DNA of 64,000 bases from Candidatus Bipolaricaulota bacterium (GTDB lineage Bacteria; Bipolaricaulota; Bipolaricaulia; UBA7950; UBA9294): positions 1 through 64,000 of the forward strand of contig JANQGM010000020.1 of assembly GCA_028277345.1 (NCBI GenBank), written 5' to 3'. Position numbers and translations under genes: made by a program. This document shows positions 8,923 through 17,962 of the stretch, piece after piece. Position 1 is the stretch's first letter. Each line of letters opens with the position of its first letter. Under the pieces are notes generated by a model, which saw only the letters and a list, made by a program, of their open reading frames with translations, searched no databases and had not been told where the DNA came from.

Positions 8923-10083
8923 ATGGTCATGAGCAATCGTATCTATCTTGATAACAGCGCAACAACCCCCGTGGCATCCGACGTGTTGCATGCCATGATG
9001 CCCTATTTCCGCGATCATCCCGGCAACGCATCCAGCCTGCATGCATCCGGCCGTTCGGCCCGGAGCGCTGTGGAAGGCGCCCGACAACAGGTTGCAGAAG
9101 GACTGTCGGTGGATTCAAGGGAGATCGTTTTTACATCGGGGGCCACCGAAGCCGACAACCTCGCTTTGCTCGGCACGGCACTTCGATCGACGTCGGGCGG
9201 ACATATCATCACATCCAAGATCGAGCATGATGCCGTGCTCCACGCCAGCCAATGGCTGGCCGCGCGTGGTTACGATGTTACTGCGCTGGATGTCGATGAG
9301 TTCGGCCGAGTCTCCGCCGATTCCGTTCGTGAGGCCCTTCGTCCAGATACGCTACTCGTCTCGATCATGGCCGGAAACAATGAAATCGGCACGCTGCAAC
9401 CCATTCGTGAAATTGGCGAGTTGTGCCGAGAGCATGGCGTGCTCTTTCATACCGATGCAGTCCAAGCCATCGGCAAGGTTGATCTACCCATGGACGTGAT
9501 CGACCTTCTTTCTGCCTCGGCACACAAGTTCCACGGCCCCAAAGGGGTCGGCTTCTTGTTCGTACGGCGCGGCGTCAAACTCACGCCCATGCAGCATGGC
9601 GGAGGTCATGAGGGCGGCCGAAGATCGGGAACCGAGAATGTGCCCGGAATCGTCGGGTTGGGGGCGGCCATCCAGCTCGCCCTCCAAGAGCGCGAAGCCG
9701 TCGTCGATCGCATGCTGGGATTTCGAACCCGGCTCATCGAGGAGGTTCTCAAGCTTCCCGGCACACGACTGAACGGACACTTGACCGAAAGTCTTCCACA
9801 TATCGCCAATTTCAGCTTCCAAGCGATCGAAGGCGAGAGCCTCATCATGAAGCTCGATGAGCACGACATCGCCGCTTCAACGGGATCGGCGTGTTCCTCG
9901 CCGAATCTCGAACCCAGCCACGTTCTCGTTGCATTGGGAGTTCCTCTCTCGATGGCGCATGGCAGTTTGCGAATCAGCACAGGCCGGCAAACGTCGAATG
10001 AAGATATCGATGCACTTTTAGACGCACTCCCCATCGTCGTTGAGGAGTTGCGAGCGTTTTCTCCGTTCAAGGTAGGAGGATAA
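8923..10083 (+). CDS. Cysteine desulfurase (NifS/IscS family)
   Basis: A PLP enzyme that takes sulfur from cysteine and passes it as a persulfide to the scaffold protein encoded next. The PLP lysine is Lys202 in SAHKFHGPKG; the catalytic cysteine is Cys324 in STGSACSS. Other family marks are YLDNSATTPV at the start, SGATEADN, AGNNEIG, HTDAVQ and GGGHEGGRRSGTEN. The length of about 386 residues is usual. The start is uncertain among GTG 8920, ATG 8923 and ATG 8929 because no clear Shine-Dalgarno is present and the promoter is so close. The stop is directly followed by the IscU start. Confidence 0.95.
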   Translation: MVMSNRIYLDNSATTPVASDVLHAMMPYFRDHPGNASSLHASGRSARSAVEGARQQVAEGLSVDSREIVFTSGATEADNLALLGTALRSTSGGHIITSKIEHDAVLHASQWLAARGYDVTALDVDEFGRVSADSVREALRPDTLLVSIMAGNNEIGTLQPIREIGELCREHGVLFHTDAVQAIGKVDLPMDVIDLLSASAHKFHGPKGVGFLFVRRGVKLTPMQHGGGHEGGRRSGTENVPGIVGLGAAIQLALQEREAVVDRMLGFRTRLIEEVLKLPGTRLNGHLTESLPHIANFSFQAIEGESLIMKLDEHDIAASTGSACSSPNLEPSHVLVALGVPLSMAHGSLRISTGRQTSNEDIDALLDALPIVVEELRAFSPFKVGG

Positions 10084-10590
10084 ATGTACACAGAGAAGGT
10101 CATTGAGCATTTTCGAGAGCCGCACAATCGCGGAAAAATGGAGGACTACTCCGCGATCGGCAAGGTCGGAAACATCGTGTGCGGCGATGTGATGTGGCTC
10201 TACATCAAGGTCGAAAAGGATAACGCCGATCGCGACATCATCACCGACATCTCTTGGGAAACCTTTGGCTGTACTGCCGCCATCGCGACATCGTCCATGG
10301 TCTCCGACTTGGGGAAGGGCAAAACGTTGGAAGAGGCCATCGATGTCACGAATCAGGATGTGGCGTCAGAGCTCGGCGGACTCCCTCCCGTGAAGATGCA
10401 TTGCTCGGCATTGGCCGCCGACGCGCTGAACGAGGCCATCTACGCCTATATGACGGAACATGGTATGGAGATTCCGGAAGCCTTGCAGAAACGGCATGCC
10501 CATATCGCTAAGGAGATGGCCCAACTTGAAGAACGCTATGCCGCCTTTTCGGGCAAGGATGGAGAGAAGCCGCGAGGTTGCGAAACTTAG
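10084..10590 (+). CDS. IscU/NifU-type iron-sulfur cluster scaffold
   Basis: A 168-residue scaffold on which [2Fe-2S] and [4Fe-4S] clusters are built. The three ligand cysteines are visible: Cys33 in VCGD, Cys63 in FGCTAA and Cys107 in MHCSALAADAL. The usual LPPVK motif just before the third cysteine, normally the chaperone site, is present (GLPPVKMHC). About 40 residues after the core form a charged helix with a further cysteine near the C-terminus (RGCET), which is not part of the usual domain. ATG 10084 follows the desulfurase stop without a gap, with GGAGG inside the end of that gene, so expression is coupled. Confidence 0.94.
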   Translation: MYTEKVIEHFREPHNRGKMEDYSAIGKVGNIVCGDVMWLYIKVEKDNADRDIITDISWETFGCTAAIATSSMVSDLGKGKTLEEAIDVTNQDVASELGGLPPVKMHCSALAADALNEAIYAYMTEHGMEIPEALQKRHAHIAKEMAQLEERYAAFSGKDGEKPRGCET

Positions 10591-10599
10591 GATTTCATC

Positions 10600-11043
10600 A
10601 TGAACCTGACCAAGAAATCGAGCTATGGGCTGATCGCGGCGCTTGAATTGGCCCATGGCTCGGATTCTGAGCCTCAGTCCGCCTCGCGCATCGCGGAACG
10701 CTATTCGCTTCCCGTTTCGTTCATTGAGAAAATCCTTCATGAGCTTCGCCGCGCAGGACTTGTCAGTTCCAAACAAGGCCGTTCGGGCGGATACTATCTG
10801 GCCCAAGCTCCTGACGATATCTCGGTCCGCAACGTGTTGGAAGCCCTAGGTGAATCGCTCGATCTCGTCGGCTGTCTGAAGTCGAATGCCAACTGCGAAC
10901 TCACGGACTGCTGCCCGACCAAGGGCGCCTGGACCGTGATCGATGAGCGGGTGAAGTCCCTGCTCGACTCGTTGTCCCTACAATCCCTGGTTGATTCGAA
11001 GCTGGATCTCACTCCTGCTGAATCTCGCGATACCAACGCCTAG
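10600..11043 (+). CDS. Rrf2 family iron-sulfur regulator (IscR-like)
   Basis: A 147-residue winged-helix repressor. Residues 1-80 hold the Rrf2 fold (YGLIAALELA, SLPVSFIEKILHELRRAGLV, KQGRSGGYYLA). Cys92, Cys99, Cys104 and Cys105 (GCLKSNANC then LTDCCP) can ligate an Fe-S cluster, the way IscR senses cluster supply. Third in the operon behind desulfurase and scaffold, it most likely represses its own promoter through the TACCA-N3-TGGTA site at 8895-8907 when clusters are plentiful. AGGA seven bases before ATG supports the start. Confidence 0.92.
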   Translation: MNLTKKSSYGLIAALELAHGSDSEPQSASRIAERYSLPVSFIEKILHELRRAGLVSSKQGRSGGYYLAQAPDDISVRNVLEALGESLDLVGCLKSNANCELTDCCPTKGAWTVIDERVKSLLDSLSLQSLVDSKLDLTPAESRDTNA

Positions 11044-11153
11044 GGGTCTGTGTTTTTGGGACTTTGCGTAATGCACATTACCGACACCCTTCCCGCTTTG
11101 TGATATAGTCTGCCCGAGAAAGAACCCCCTCATCTTTTTCACCACCCGGAGTG

Positions 11154-11180
11154 GGCGGCCGAGCGAACAGCACGGCCGCC
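11154..11180. terminator. Hairpin between convergent Rrf2 and prsW genes
   Basis: GGCGGCCG and CGGCCGCC pair around an 11-base loop. On the plus strand a T-containing run (CTGCTCTTTT) follows 15 bases later, and on the minus strand GTGAAAAAG, so it may stop transcription from either side. Confidence 0.55.
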
Positions 11181-11203
11181 TACCATTATCTGCTCTTTTC
11201 CCG

Positions 11204-12118
11204 TCAGGGTCTCCATCCTAGAAGCATCAACCGATGCAAGAAATACACACAACTCATGAACACGGGGAACAAGATCACCAGCGACAGGGCCAAGGGATAG
11301 AACGACAAAAACGACCTTGAGGTTCTTCCCGGCCAGCCGAATCCATCGGCAAACAGGACATCGACCGGATTGATCGAATACGTCCATTCACCCGTTTTTC
11401 CCTGGATGAAGGTCGGCAACGCAGTAAACGGCGAACGCTCCGTCATCCGCCTTCGAAGGACGAGAAAAGCGCCCCCATAGAGCAGAACAAGGCTCCACAG
11501 CAAGAGTGTCCCTCCACGGCTGGCGACCAGGTTAAACAAGGCATGACATCCCACCGCAATCGCGAACCCTCCCGCCACCCAGCGCCATCTCCGACCGGGC
11601 TGTCCCTCGATCAGCCCCCATCCGATGGCGAATCCGGCAAGCCCATTGAAGAGGACGTGTCCAGGGAAGGAACGTGCATAGAGCATCCAACGAAAGACTT
11701 CGAGGAACCGTCCATCATCTCCGGAAATCCAGGATGGATACGACGTACCGAAGATGTACCAAAAATCCTCATAGATGCCGAATCCGACACCCAGGATGCC
11801 GAACAGGATGGCATAATCGATCGGCTCGATCAGATTGGGGTAGCCCAAACGGCGCGCCGTGAGCGCAAAAAGCCCGAGCTTGACGGCTTCTTCAACCAGC
11901 GGCGCAATAACGACAGCACCTAACAGGTGGTCCATCGCCGAACTGGGGATAAAACGATAAAGGAGCACGGCAGGCACGACGGAAAGCATCCCAACGACAA
12001 ACGTCGATAGAACCGCAGGCATGGGAAGACGTCGAGAGGGGTGGCACCGGTAGAGAAGGGCGATATAGATGACGGAGAGAAGCGAGGAGAGATAGGCCGA
12101 TCGAAGGAAGAGCTGCAT
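11204..12118 (-). CDS. PrsW family intramembrane metalloprotease-like protein
   Basis: A 304-residue polytopic membrane protein with the conserved elements of PrsW/CAAX-type proteases: APLVEEAVKLG (double glutamate), FGIYEDFWY, FPGHVLFNGLAGFAIG and GCHALFN, whose Glu and His residues are the expected metal ligands. At least seven hydrophobic helices are seen. In Bacillus PrsW begins cleavage of an anti-sigma factor; no anti-sigma factor is nearby, so the substrate is unknown. About 80 residues after the last catalytic motif form a soluble loop followed by one more helix. It is the last gene of the long minus-strand operon, 22 bases after cdsA; its start has only a weak GGGTGG. Confidence 0.85.
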   Translation of the reverse strand: MQLFLRSAYLSSLLSVIYIALLYRCHPSRRLPMPAVLSTFVVGMLSVVPAVLLYRFIPSSAMDHLLGAVVIAPLVEEAVKLGLFALTARRLGYPNLIEPIDYAILFGILGVGFGIYEDFWYIFGTSYPSWISGDDGRFLEVFRWMLYARSFPGHVLFNGLAGFAIGWGLIEGQPGRRWRWVAGGFAIAVGCHALFNLVASRGGTLLLWSLVLLYGGAFLVLRRRMTERSPFTALPTFIQGKTGEWTYSINPVDVLFADGFGWPGRTSRSFLSFYPLALSLVILFPVFMSCVYFLHRLMLLGWRP

Positions 12119-12140
12119 GGCGCCACCCGCCTCTCACGTC

Positions 12141-12995
12141 CTAGAAAAATCGAACGATATAGTGGAAGTAGAAATAAAAGACGGGAAGGGCGAAAAGAAG
12201 GCCGTCAATGCGATCGATCGCTCCACCGTGTCCAGGCAAGAACGTTCCCGAATCCTTGACGTTCGCGGCTCGTTTGAGTTTGGACGCGAACAAGTCCCCC
12301 AATTGAGCCGCCCAGCTGATCAGAAATGCAACGATGACGATATGGAAGAACCCATCCCAAAAGACCAGCGCGCGCCACACCGGCGAGAAGGATGCCCCAA
12401 CGATGCCTCCCGCAATGGCCAGACCGAATCCTCCGGCGACGCCTTCCCAGGTTTTGTTCGGACTGACCGTTGGAAATGCCTTGTGGCGTCCCAGGAATTT
12501 CCCGACGAAATACGCGCCCGCATCGTATCCCCAGACGATCAGGAGGACGACCAGTGCATTGACCGCGCCCACGTGCGGGCTCTGTCCAATCCCGCCCAAA
12601 TAGATCAGGTAGAAGTAGTGAAGAAGCCACGGAATGTAGAGCAAGCCGAACACCCCGGCAGCGGCTTGATTCAATCCCATACGATGAGGCGTTTCTCCAA
12701 GATAGCGCAGCACCTGATAGGCCACCGCGAACATGAGCACAACCTCGGCGTATTGCCCATGAAAGAAGATGAAGCTCAAAGAGAGAACGGGCACCCAAAT
12801 CAAGAATTCGGGTCCAGCAAGCGGAATCTCCAGCCGTTTCATCAGCTGCACGTACTCGATGGAAGCAAGATATCCAACCGCCATGAGCAACAGGCCGACG
12901 ATCCACTGCACGTGATAGCGAGAGCCGATGTAGAGGATGAAGAAGATCACAGCCATCGCCACAGCGGCACTGGCCAAGCGCTTGAGTAGATTCAC
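12141..12995 (-). CDS. cdsA: Phosphatidate cytidylyltransferase
   Basis: Makes CDP-diacylglycerol from CTP and phosphatidic acid for phospholipid synthesis. The 284-residue protein has about eight membrane helices and the CdsA signature near the C-terminus: SPNKTWEGVAGG, then GDLFASKLKRAANVKDSG and PGHGGAIDRIDG with its acidic metal-binding residues. It starts at GTG 12995, seven bases after AGGAG. It lies downstream of uppS, a common pairing of lipid carrier and phospholipid genes. Confidence 0.95.
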   Translation of the reverse strand: MNLLKRLASAAVAMAVIFFILYIGSRYHVQWIVGLLLMAVGYLASIEYVQLMKRLEIPLAGPEFLIWVPVLSLSFIFFHGQYAEVVLMFAVAYQVLRYLGETPHRMGLNQAAAGVFGLLYIPWLLHYFYLIYLGGIGQSPHVGAVNALVVLLIVWGYDAGAYFVGKFLGRHKAFPTVSPNKTWEGVAGGFGLAIAGGIVGASFSPVWRALVFWDGFFHIVIVAFLISWAAQLGDLFASKLKRAANVKDSGTFLPGHGGAIDRIDGLLFALPVFYFYFHYIVRFF

Positions 12996-13099
12996 GGATT
13001 CACTCCTATAGATCCATTGGAACTCTCATCTAGTTTACTGCTCGAAAACACCGTCGCCAAGGCATGTGCGCTTCTGGGAGAGAACCTTGTTGCTTTTTT

Positions 13100-13870
13100 T
13101 CAGCCGCCCTCGTTCGATGGCGTCATCTCGACATCCCCGCCGAAACGCCGAGTTCTCCGCTGAAAATGGGAAAGCGCCTCAAGAAATTCGGGGGGGCCGA
13201 AGTCCGGCCATCGCGTTTCCGTTGAGACGAATTCCGCATAGGCCGATTGCCACAATAGGAAGTTGGACAGCCTCAACTCTCCACTTGTGCGGACAATGAG
13301 ACCCGGATCCTCGATCCCGGCCGTATAAAGGTAGCGCCCGATGAGATCCGGTGTAATGTCTCCGGGGGAGCGGATCGCCGCCTTGACATCTTCTGCGATA
13401 CGGCGGCACGCCGTCGCGATCTCCTCCCTGCCTCCATAGTTGATGGCAAGATTGACCGTCAGCCGCGTTCCGTGCTCTGTCGCGCGAATGGCGTGGTCAA
13501 TCGCACCCTGGATGTGCTCGGGAAGCGCACTCAGGTTTCCCACGAATCGCAAGACAAGTCCATTCTTCGCCAGATCCTCAACCTTCTCGTTGAGGTAATA
13601 GTCAAACAGGGTCATGAGGAATTCGACTTCCTGCTCCGAGCGCTTCCAGTTCTCCGTTGAAAAGGCGTAAAGCGTCAGATAGCGAATGGATGGCAGTTCT
13701 TCGGCGATAAACCGAACAAGCTTTCCGACCGACTCCGCGCCCGCTTTATGCCCCTCTGACGGCATGAGCCCTCGCGCTTCCGCCCAGCGGCGGTTCCCGT
13801 CCATGATGATGCCGATGTGAGAGGGAATCTCGCGCTCCCGTATCTCTTGCAAACGCTGCTCCACAGTCAT
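13100..13870 (-). CDS. uppS: Isoprenyl (undecaprenyl) diphosphate synthase
   Basis: Adds isopentenyl units in cis to make the C55 lipid carrier for peptidoglycan and other glycans. The 256-residue protein has the catalytic Asp24 in IIMDGNRRW, the segment YLTLYAFSTENWKRS, NLAINYGGREEI and the late PGLIVRTSGELRLSNFLLWQ with AYAEFV. ATG 13870 overlaps the folC stop (ATGA) and has GGAGGGAG eight bases upstream. The chain length of the product cannot be read from sequence. Confidence 0.96.
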   Translation of the reverse strand: MTVEQRLQEIREREIPSHIGIIMDGNRRWAEARGLMPSEGHKAGAESVGKLVRFIAEELPSIRYLTLYAFSTENWKRSEQEVEFLMTLFDYYLNEKVEDLAKNGLVLRFVGNLSALPEHIQGAIDHAIRATEHGTRLTVNLAINYGGREEIATACRRIAEDVKAAIRSPGDITPDLIGRYLYTAGIEDPGLIVRTSGELRLSNFLLWQSAYAEFVSTETRWPDFGPPEFLEALSHFQRRTRRFGGDVEMTPSNEGG

Positions 13871-15141
13871 GCCAAGAACTCCCTCCTCGCTTCTCCCACC
13901 ACACTGAGCGACCCTGTGACCAACAGCACATCCTCACAAGCGGCACAGGATTCCCATGCGCGAACTCCATCTGCAACGGAATCATACTCCGCAACATCAG
14001 GAAAGACCTCCTGTGCCATCGACCGAAGGGTCGGCAGATCCAACGCACGCGGAGAGGCCGGCGAGCAGAGGTGAATGGACGAAAAGGCGGAGGCGAGCGC
14101 CTCGAGAACCTGAGGAACATCCTTGTCTGCATAGGTGCCATAGAGCAGGCGGCGATGCGGACGTTCGGGAACCAACTCGATCATGTCATCAGCAAGACAG
14201 CGCGCAGCCGCCGGATTGTGCGCACCGTCCAGCACGACCGTCGGGTTTTGGTGAACGACTTCCATACGTCCGGGCCAACGCACGGTTCGCAACCCGCGGA
14301 CGACAGCCGGATCGGGAATATCATAGCCACATTCGCGAAGGAGCGTCACCGCACGAAGCACCACTCCAAGATTTCGTATCTGGGGGGATCCAAGCAACCC
14401 AAGCTCAAAGCGTCGCTGTTTCCGCTCCCAAGCGACGTCGATGTCATGACCGTTCCAACCACGCGGACGCCGGTGAAGCGTCAAATCGTCCGTTGTGTGA
14501 AGCTCAGCGCCAACGGCTGCGCACTCGGCCGCAACGACCTCAAGCACCGACGGCTGAAGATCGCCCACAAGCAGTGGAACATCGGACTTCGCAATTCCCG
14601 CCTTTTCCCACGCGATCTTCTCAACGGTATCCCCCAACAGAGCGCAATGATCGAGACTCACGTTCGTCAGAATCGCAAGATCGGGAAGAACAAGATTGGT
14701 TGCATCGAAGCGTCCGCCCAGGCCCACTTCGATCAAACCCAGTTCGACCTCCGACCGAGCAAAGAAATCGAACATCAGGGCCGTCATCACCTCAAACTGG
14801 CTTGGCGTCTCCTCAAGCTGCGCCGTGATCGGGATCAACCGCGAGACGCTTGCCCCAAGCTCAGCCTCGGAAATCCAATCCCCGTCAAGGACGATCCGAT
14901 CGCGGAAGTCCAGCACGGCGGGAGATGTAAAACGGCCAATTCGAAAGCCGGCAGCGCGGAGGATCGAATCCAGCATCGCCACGACCGATCCCTTGCCGTT
15001 TGTTCCTCCGATATGAACCGAAGGAAACGCGCGATGGGGATTGCCGAGCGCCTCAAGCAGTGCACGGATACGAGGTAGGCCCGGCTTAACCTCGAATCGC
15101 GGAAAACGTTCTAGGTACTGCCGGACTGCATCATTTCTCAT
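13867..15141 (-). CDS. folC: Folylpolyglutamate / dihydrofolate synthase
   Basis: A Mur-ligase-family enzyme of 424 residues that joins glutamate to folates (and perhaps to dihydropteroate). The P-loop is HIGGTNGKGSVVAM at about residues 43-56; other marks are FTSPAVLDFRDRI, GLIEVGLGGRFDATN, SLDHCALLGDTVEKIAWEK and VVLDGAHNPAA. ATG 15141 is where similarity starts. The 5' end is the third copy of a 68-bp tandem repeat, and its ATG overlaps the TGA of the preceding mini-ORF, so it may depend on reinitiation from that ORF. Upstream is valS, downstream uppS with a 4-base overlap. Confidence 0.94.
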   Translation of the reverse strand: MRNDAVRQYLERFPRFEVKPGLPRIRALLEALGNPHRAFPSVHIGGTNGKGSVVAMLDSILRAAGFRIGRFTSPAVLDFRDRIVLDGDWISEAELGASVSRLIPITAQLEETPSQFEVMTALMFDFFARSEVELGLIEVGLGGRFDATNLVLPDLAILTNVSLDHCALLGDTVEKIAWEKAGIAKSDVPLLVGDLQPSVLEVVAAECAAVGAELHTTDDLTLHRRPRGWNGHDIDVAWERKQRRFELGLLGSPQIRNLGVVLRAVTLLRECGYDIPDPAVVRGLRTVRWPGRMEVVHQNPTVVLDGAHNPAAARCLADDMIELVPERPHRRLLYGTYADKDVPQVLEALASAFSSIHLCSPASPRALDLPTLRSMAQEVFPDVAEYDSVADGVRAWESCAACEDVLLVTGSLSVVGEARREFLA

Positions 15142-15209
15142 GGGCGCCCTAGCTTAACCTCGTATCGCGGGAAACGTTCCAGGGGCTGCCGGACCGCATC
15201 GCCTCTCAT
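15138..15209 (-). CDS. Mini-ORF (copy 2 of duplicated folC start), 23 codons
   Basis: ATG 15209 reads MRGDAVRQPLERFPRYEVKL, then GRP and TGA. Its TGA overlaps folC's ATG. Because 68 is not a multiple of three, each copy reads out of frame into the next unit and stops there. It may be a non-functional relic or a short upstream coupling peptide. Confidence 0.45.
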   Translation of the reverse strand: MRGDAVRQPLERFPRYEVKLGRP

Positions 15210-15277
15210 GGGCACCCTAGCTTAACCTCGTATCGCGGAACGCAACCGAGGTACTGCCGGACCTGCGCGTCGTTCAT
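15206..15277 (-). CDS. Mini-ORF (copy 1 of duplicated folC start), 23 codons
   Basis: ATG 15277 lies directly after the valS TAG and reads MNDAQVRQYLGCVPRYEVKL, then GCP and TGA, where the TGA overlaps the ATG of the next mini-ORF. It is the most diverged copy, which suggests the oldest duplicate. Confidence 0.42.
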   Translation of the reverse strand: MNDAQVRQYLGCVPRYEVKLGCP

Positions 15278-17899
15278 CTAGGTCCCTAGCGAGGAAAGAT
15301 TGGCTTCAAGCCGCTCCACCTTCTGGGCGAACTCCGCCTGCTTGCTACGTTCCTTCTGAACGACGTCCTCCGGAGCGCGCTTGAGGAAGTTCTCGTTGGA
15401 GAGCTTGCCCGACGCCTGCGCGAGATCCTTCTTAGCTTGCTTCAGTTCGCCCTGCAAGCGAACCTTCTCAGCTTCAATGTCGATCATGTCTGCGACATCA
15501 ACAAACAGCTGACCACAGGCGAGCACCTTGCGCGCGGACCCTGGCGCCGGGTCAACGTCCGGCCCAAAGCTCCACTCGCCGGTGTTCGTCATGGCGCGGA
15601 TCGCAGATTCGTTGGCCTTCAAGGCATCGATCAGCGGCTGAGACGCGACGCTCACCTTCGCCGTGGGCTGCGCCTTGGCAGGCACATTGAGGTCGGCGCG
15701 AATGGTGCGAACGCCCGTGACGATCTCCTGCAGCGCCGCCATCTGCGTCTCTGCATCGCGATCGCTTGCTCTAGCCTCCGGGTATGCTGCGCGGGAGATG
15801 GATTCAGGTTCCTCACCAAGCACCTGCCAGATTTCCTCCGTGATGAACGGAACGATCGGATGCAGCAGTTTCACGATATCACGGAGCACATGGTAGAGCA
15901 CACCCTTGGCGCTCTCATCCGACGCCAAACGCGGCTTGACGATTTCGACGTACCAATCGCAGTAATCGTGCCACACGAAGCTGTATAGCGCCTCGGCGGC
16001 CAGATTGAAATTGTAAGCTTCGAAGTGCTCGCGCACTGTCTTCGTCGTCTCGGAGAGCCGCGAAAGGATGTATCGGTCTTCCAGTGCGTCAACGGTGTCC
16101 GGAGCCCCCGGCCTCGCATCGCCCGTGTGCATCAACACGAAACGCGTCACGTTCCACAGCTTGTTCAGGAAGTTGCGCGCGTCATCGAGCTGAGTCGTCG
16201 GGGTACGCATCGTTCGCCCCTTGCTGGTCGCATGGGCCAAAGCCAGCCGCAGCGCATCGGCGCCGTACTCCTTCATCAACTCCATCGGGTCGACGCTGTT
16301 GCCCTTGGACTTCGACATCTTCTGCCCCTGAGCATCGACGATCAGCGGAGTGATGTACACCGTGCGGAACGGTACGTCGTTCATGAAGTGAAGCGAGGCC
16401 ATGATCATTCGTGACACCCAGAAGAACAGAATATCGAACCCTGTGAGCAGGAAATCGGTCGGGAAGTACGCCTTCAGATCCTCGCTCTCGTCAGGCCAGC
16501 CCATGATGGAGAAGGGCCAAAGCCAAGACGAAAACCACGTATCCAGCACGTCTTCATCCTGATTGAGCGCCACGGTCTCGCCATAGTGGGCGTGAGCCTT
16601 TTCGGCGGCTTCCTCGGGAGAATGTGCGGCGAAGGCATGGCCGTCGGGGCCATACCAAACTGGGATTCGGTGTCCCCACCAGAGCTGCCTGGAGATGCAC
16701 CAATCGCGGATATTCTCCAGCCAATCGTTATACAGCTTGGTCCACCGTTCCGGTACGAACTCAATGCGCCCATCCTTCACCGCAGCAAGCGCAGCATCGG
16801 CAAGACCTCGCATCCGCACAAACCACTGTGTGGAAATGAGCGGTTCGATGGCCGTCGAGCAACGCTCACAGTGACCAACCGCGTGGCGATACGGAACCAC
16901 CTCTTCGAGCAAACCGTCCGCCTTCAGCCGTTCCACGACGTCTTTGCGCGCGGTTTCCCGATCCATGCCCGCAAACGGTCCGCCGTTTTCATTGATCGTG
17001 CCGTCGTTATTCAGGATGTTGATCGATTCCAGGTTGTGTGTTCTCCCAATCTCAAAGTCGATGGGGTCGTGCGCGGGCGTGATCTTGAGTACGCCGGTTC
17101 CAAACTCGGGATCGACGTCACTCGCTCCAACAATGGGCAACTCGCGGTCGAGGATTGGCAGCCTCGCTGTCTTTCCAACGAGATGCGCGAATCGCTCATC
17201 ATCGGGATTCACGGCAATGGCCGTGTCGCCCAGCATCGTCTCCGGACGCGTGGTCGCGATGACAACATGTCCGCCCTCTTCTAGCGGGTAACGGATGTGA
17301 TAGAGGCCGCTGTCAATATCCTCGTGTTCGACCTCAAGGTCCGAAACCGCCGTCTCACACCGTGGACACCAATTCACCAGATAGGCGCCCCGATAGATCA
17401 GATCCTCCTCGTACAGCCGCACGAACACTTCGCGCACCGCGCGAGAAAGGCCCTCATCCAACGTGAAGCGTTGGCGCGACCAGTCGCACGAACAACCCAA
17501 TGCCTTGAGCTGTTCGATGATTTCCGAGCCGTACTTGGCTTTCCAATCCCACACGCGCTGCACAAAGGTTTCACGGCCGAGGTCATGTCGCGTCAACCCT
17601 TCTTTGGCCAACGATTTCTCCACCACGTTTTGGGTGGCGATGCCGGCATGGTCGGTTCCAGGGAACCAACAGGCCTCGTCGCCCTTCATGCGGCGATAGC
17701 GAATTACAACGTCTTGAAGTCCGTTGTTGAGGGCATGTCCCATGTGCAGCCGCCCCGTCACGTTGGGCGGCGGAATAACGATGGAGAATGGAACCTTGCT
17801 AACAACGCCGACGGCCGCGCGGAAGAAATTGCCCTCTTCCCAATAGCGATGAATCTTCGCCTCGACCTCTGTCGGCTGATAGCGTTTCGACAGTTCCAT
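15278..17899 (-). CDS. valS: Valyl-tRNA synthetase
   Basis: A class I synthetase of 873 residues that charges tRNA-Val. The HIGH box is PPPNVTGRLHMGHALNN, the KMSKS box is GQKMSKSKGNSVDP, the CP1 editing domain is present (TTRPETMLGDTAIAVNP) and the C-terminal coiled-coil arm (EAEKVRLQGELKQAKKDL) closes the protein. I place the start at ATG 17899 because GGAGG lies five bases upstream; the ATG at 17911 overlaps that site. It lies 63 bases after ndk in the operon, and the first mini-ORF begins directly at its stop. Confidence 0.97.
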   Translation of the reverse strand: MELSKRYQPTEVEAKIHRYWEEGNFFRAAVGVVSKVPFSIVIPPPNVTGRLHMGHALNNGLQDVVIRYRRMKGDEACWFPGTDHAGIATQNVVEKSLAKEGLTRHDLGRETFVQRVWDWKAKYGSEIIEQLKALGCSCDWSRQRFTLDEGLSRAVREVFVRLYEEDLIYRGAYLVNWCPRCETAVSDLEVEHEDIDSGLYHIRYPLEEGGHVVIATTRPETMLGDTAIAVNPDDERFAHLVGKTARLPILDRELPIVGASDVDPEFGTGVLKITPAHDPIDFEIGRTHNLESINILNNDGTINENGGPFAGMDRETARKDVVERLKADGLLEEVVPYRHAVGHCERCSTAIEPLISTQWFVRMRGLADAALAAVKDGRIEFVPERWTKLYNDWLENIRDWCISRQLWWGHRIPVWYGPDGHAFAAHSPEEAAEKAHAHYGETVALNQDEDVLDTWFSSWLWPFSIMGWPDESEDLKAYFPTDFLLTGFDILFFWVSRMIMASLHFMNDVPFRTVYITPLIVDAQGQKMSKSKGNSVDPMELMKEYGADALRLALAHATSKGRTMRTPTTQLDDARNFLNKLWNVTRFVLMHTGDARPGAPDTVDALEDRYILSRLSETTKTVREHFEAYNFNLAAEALYSFVWHDYCDWYVEIVKPRLASDESAKGVLYHVLRDIVKLLHPIVPFITEEIWQVLGEEPESISRAAYPEARASDRDAETQMAALQEIVTGVRTIRADLNVPAKAQPTAKVSVASQPLIDALKANESAIRAMTNTGEWSFGPDVDPAPGSARKVLACGQLFVDVADMIDIEAEKVRLQGELKQAKKDLAQASGKLSNENFLKRAPEDVVQKERSKQAEFAQKVERLEANLSSLGT

Positions 17900-17962
17900 G
17901 ATGTCCTCCATCTTTCCTAAAGTGTGGCGCTTGATAGGGACGCCACGATCCCTGAATTCATC

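Larger units (their letters stand above)
15084..15292 (-). repeat. 68-bp tandem triplication of the folC 5' end
   Basis: Three ATG-containing units begin exactly 68 bases apart on the minus strand (15277, 15209, 15141). Each encodes a version of VRQxLxxxPRxEVK: VRQYLGCVPRYEVK, VRQPLERFPRYEVK, VRQYLERFPRFEVK. The outer edge reaches the last codons of valS, whose GCTAGGGACCTAG resembles the GCTAGGGTGCCC at the end of each unit. Confidence 0.93.

Noticed and set aside
14071-15078. A 335-codon plus-strand frame opposite folC
   Set aside because: It is the antisense shadow of a gene with all FolC motifs.
15084-15292. A CRISPR array
   Set aside because: Three units of 68 bases are similar over their whole length with no unique spacers, and they are coding copies of folC.
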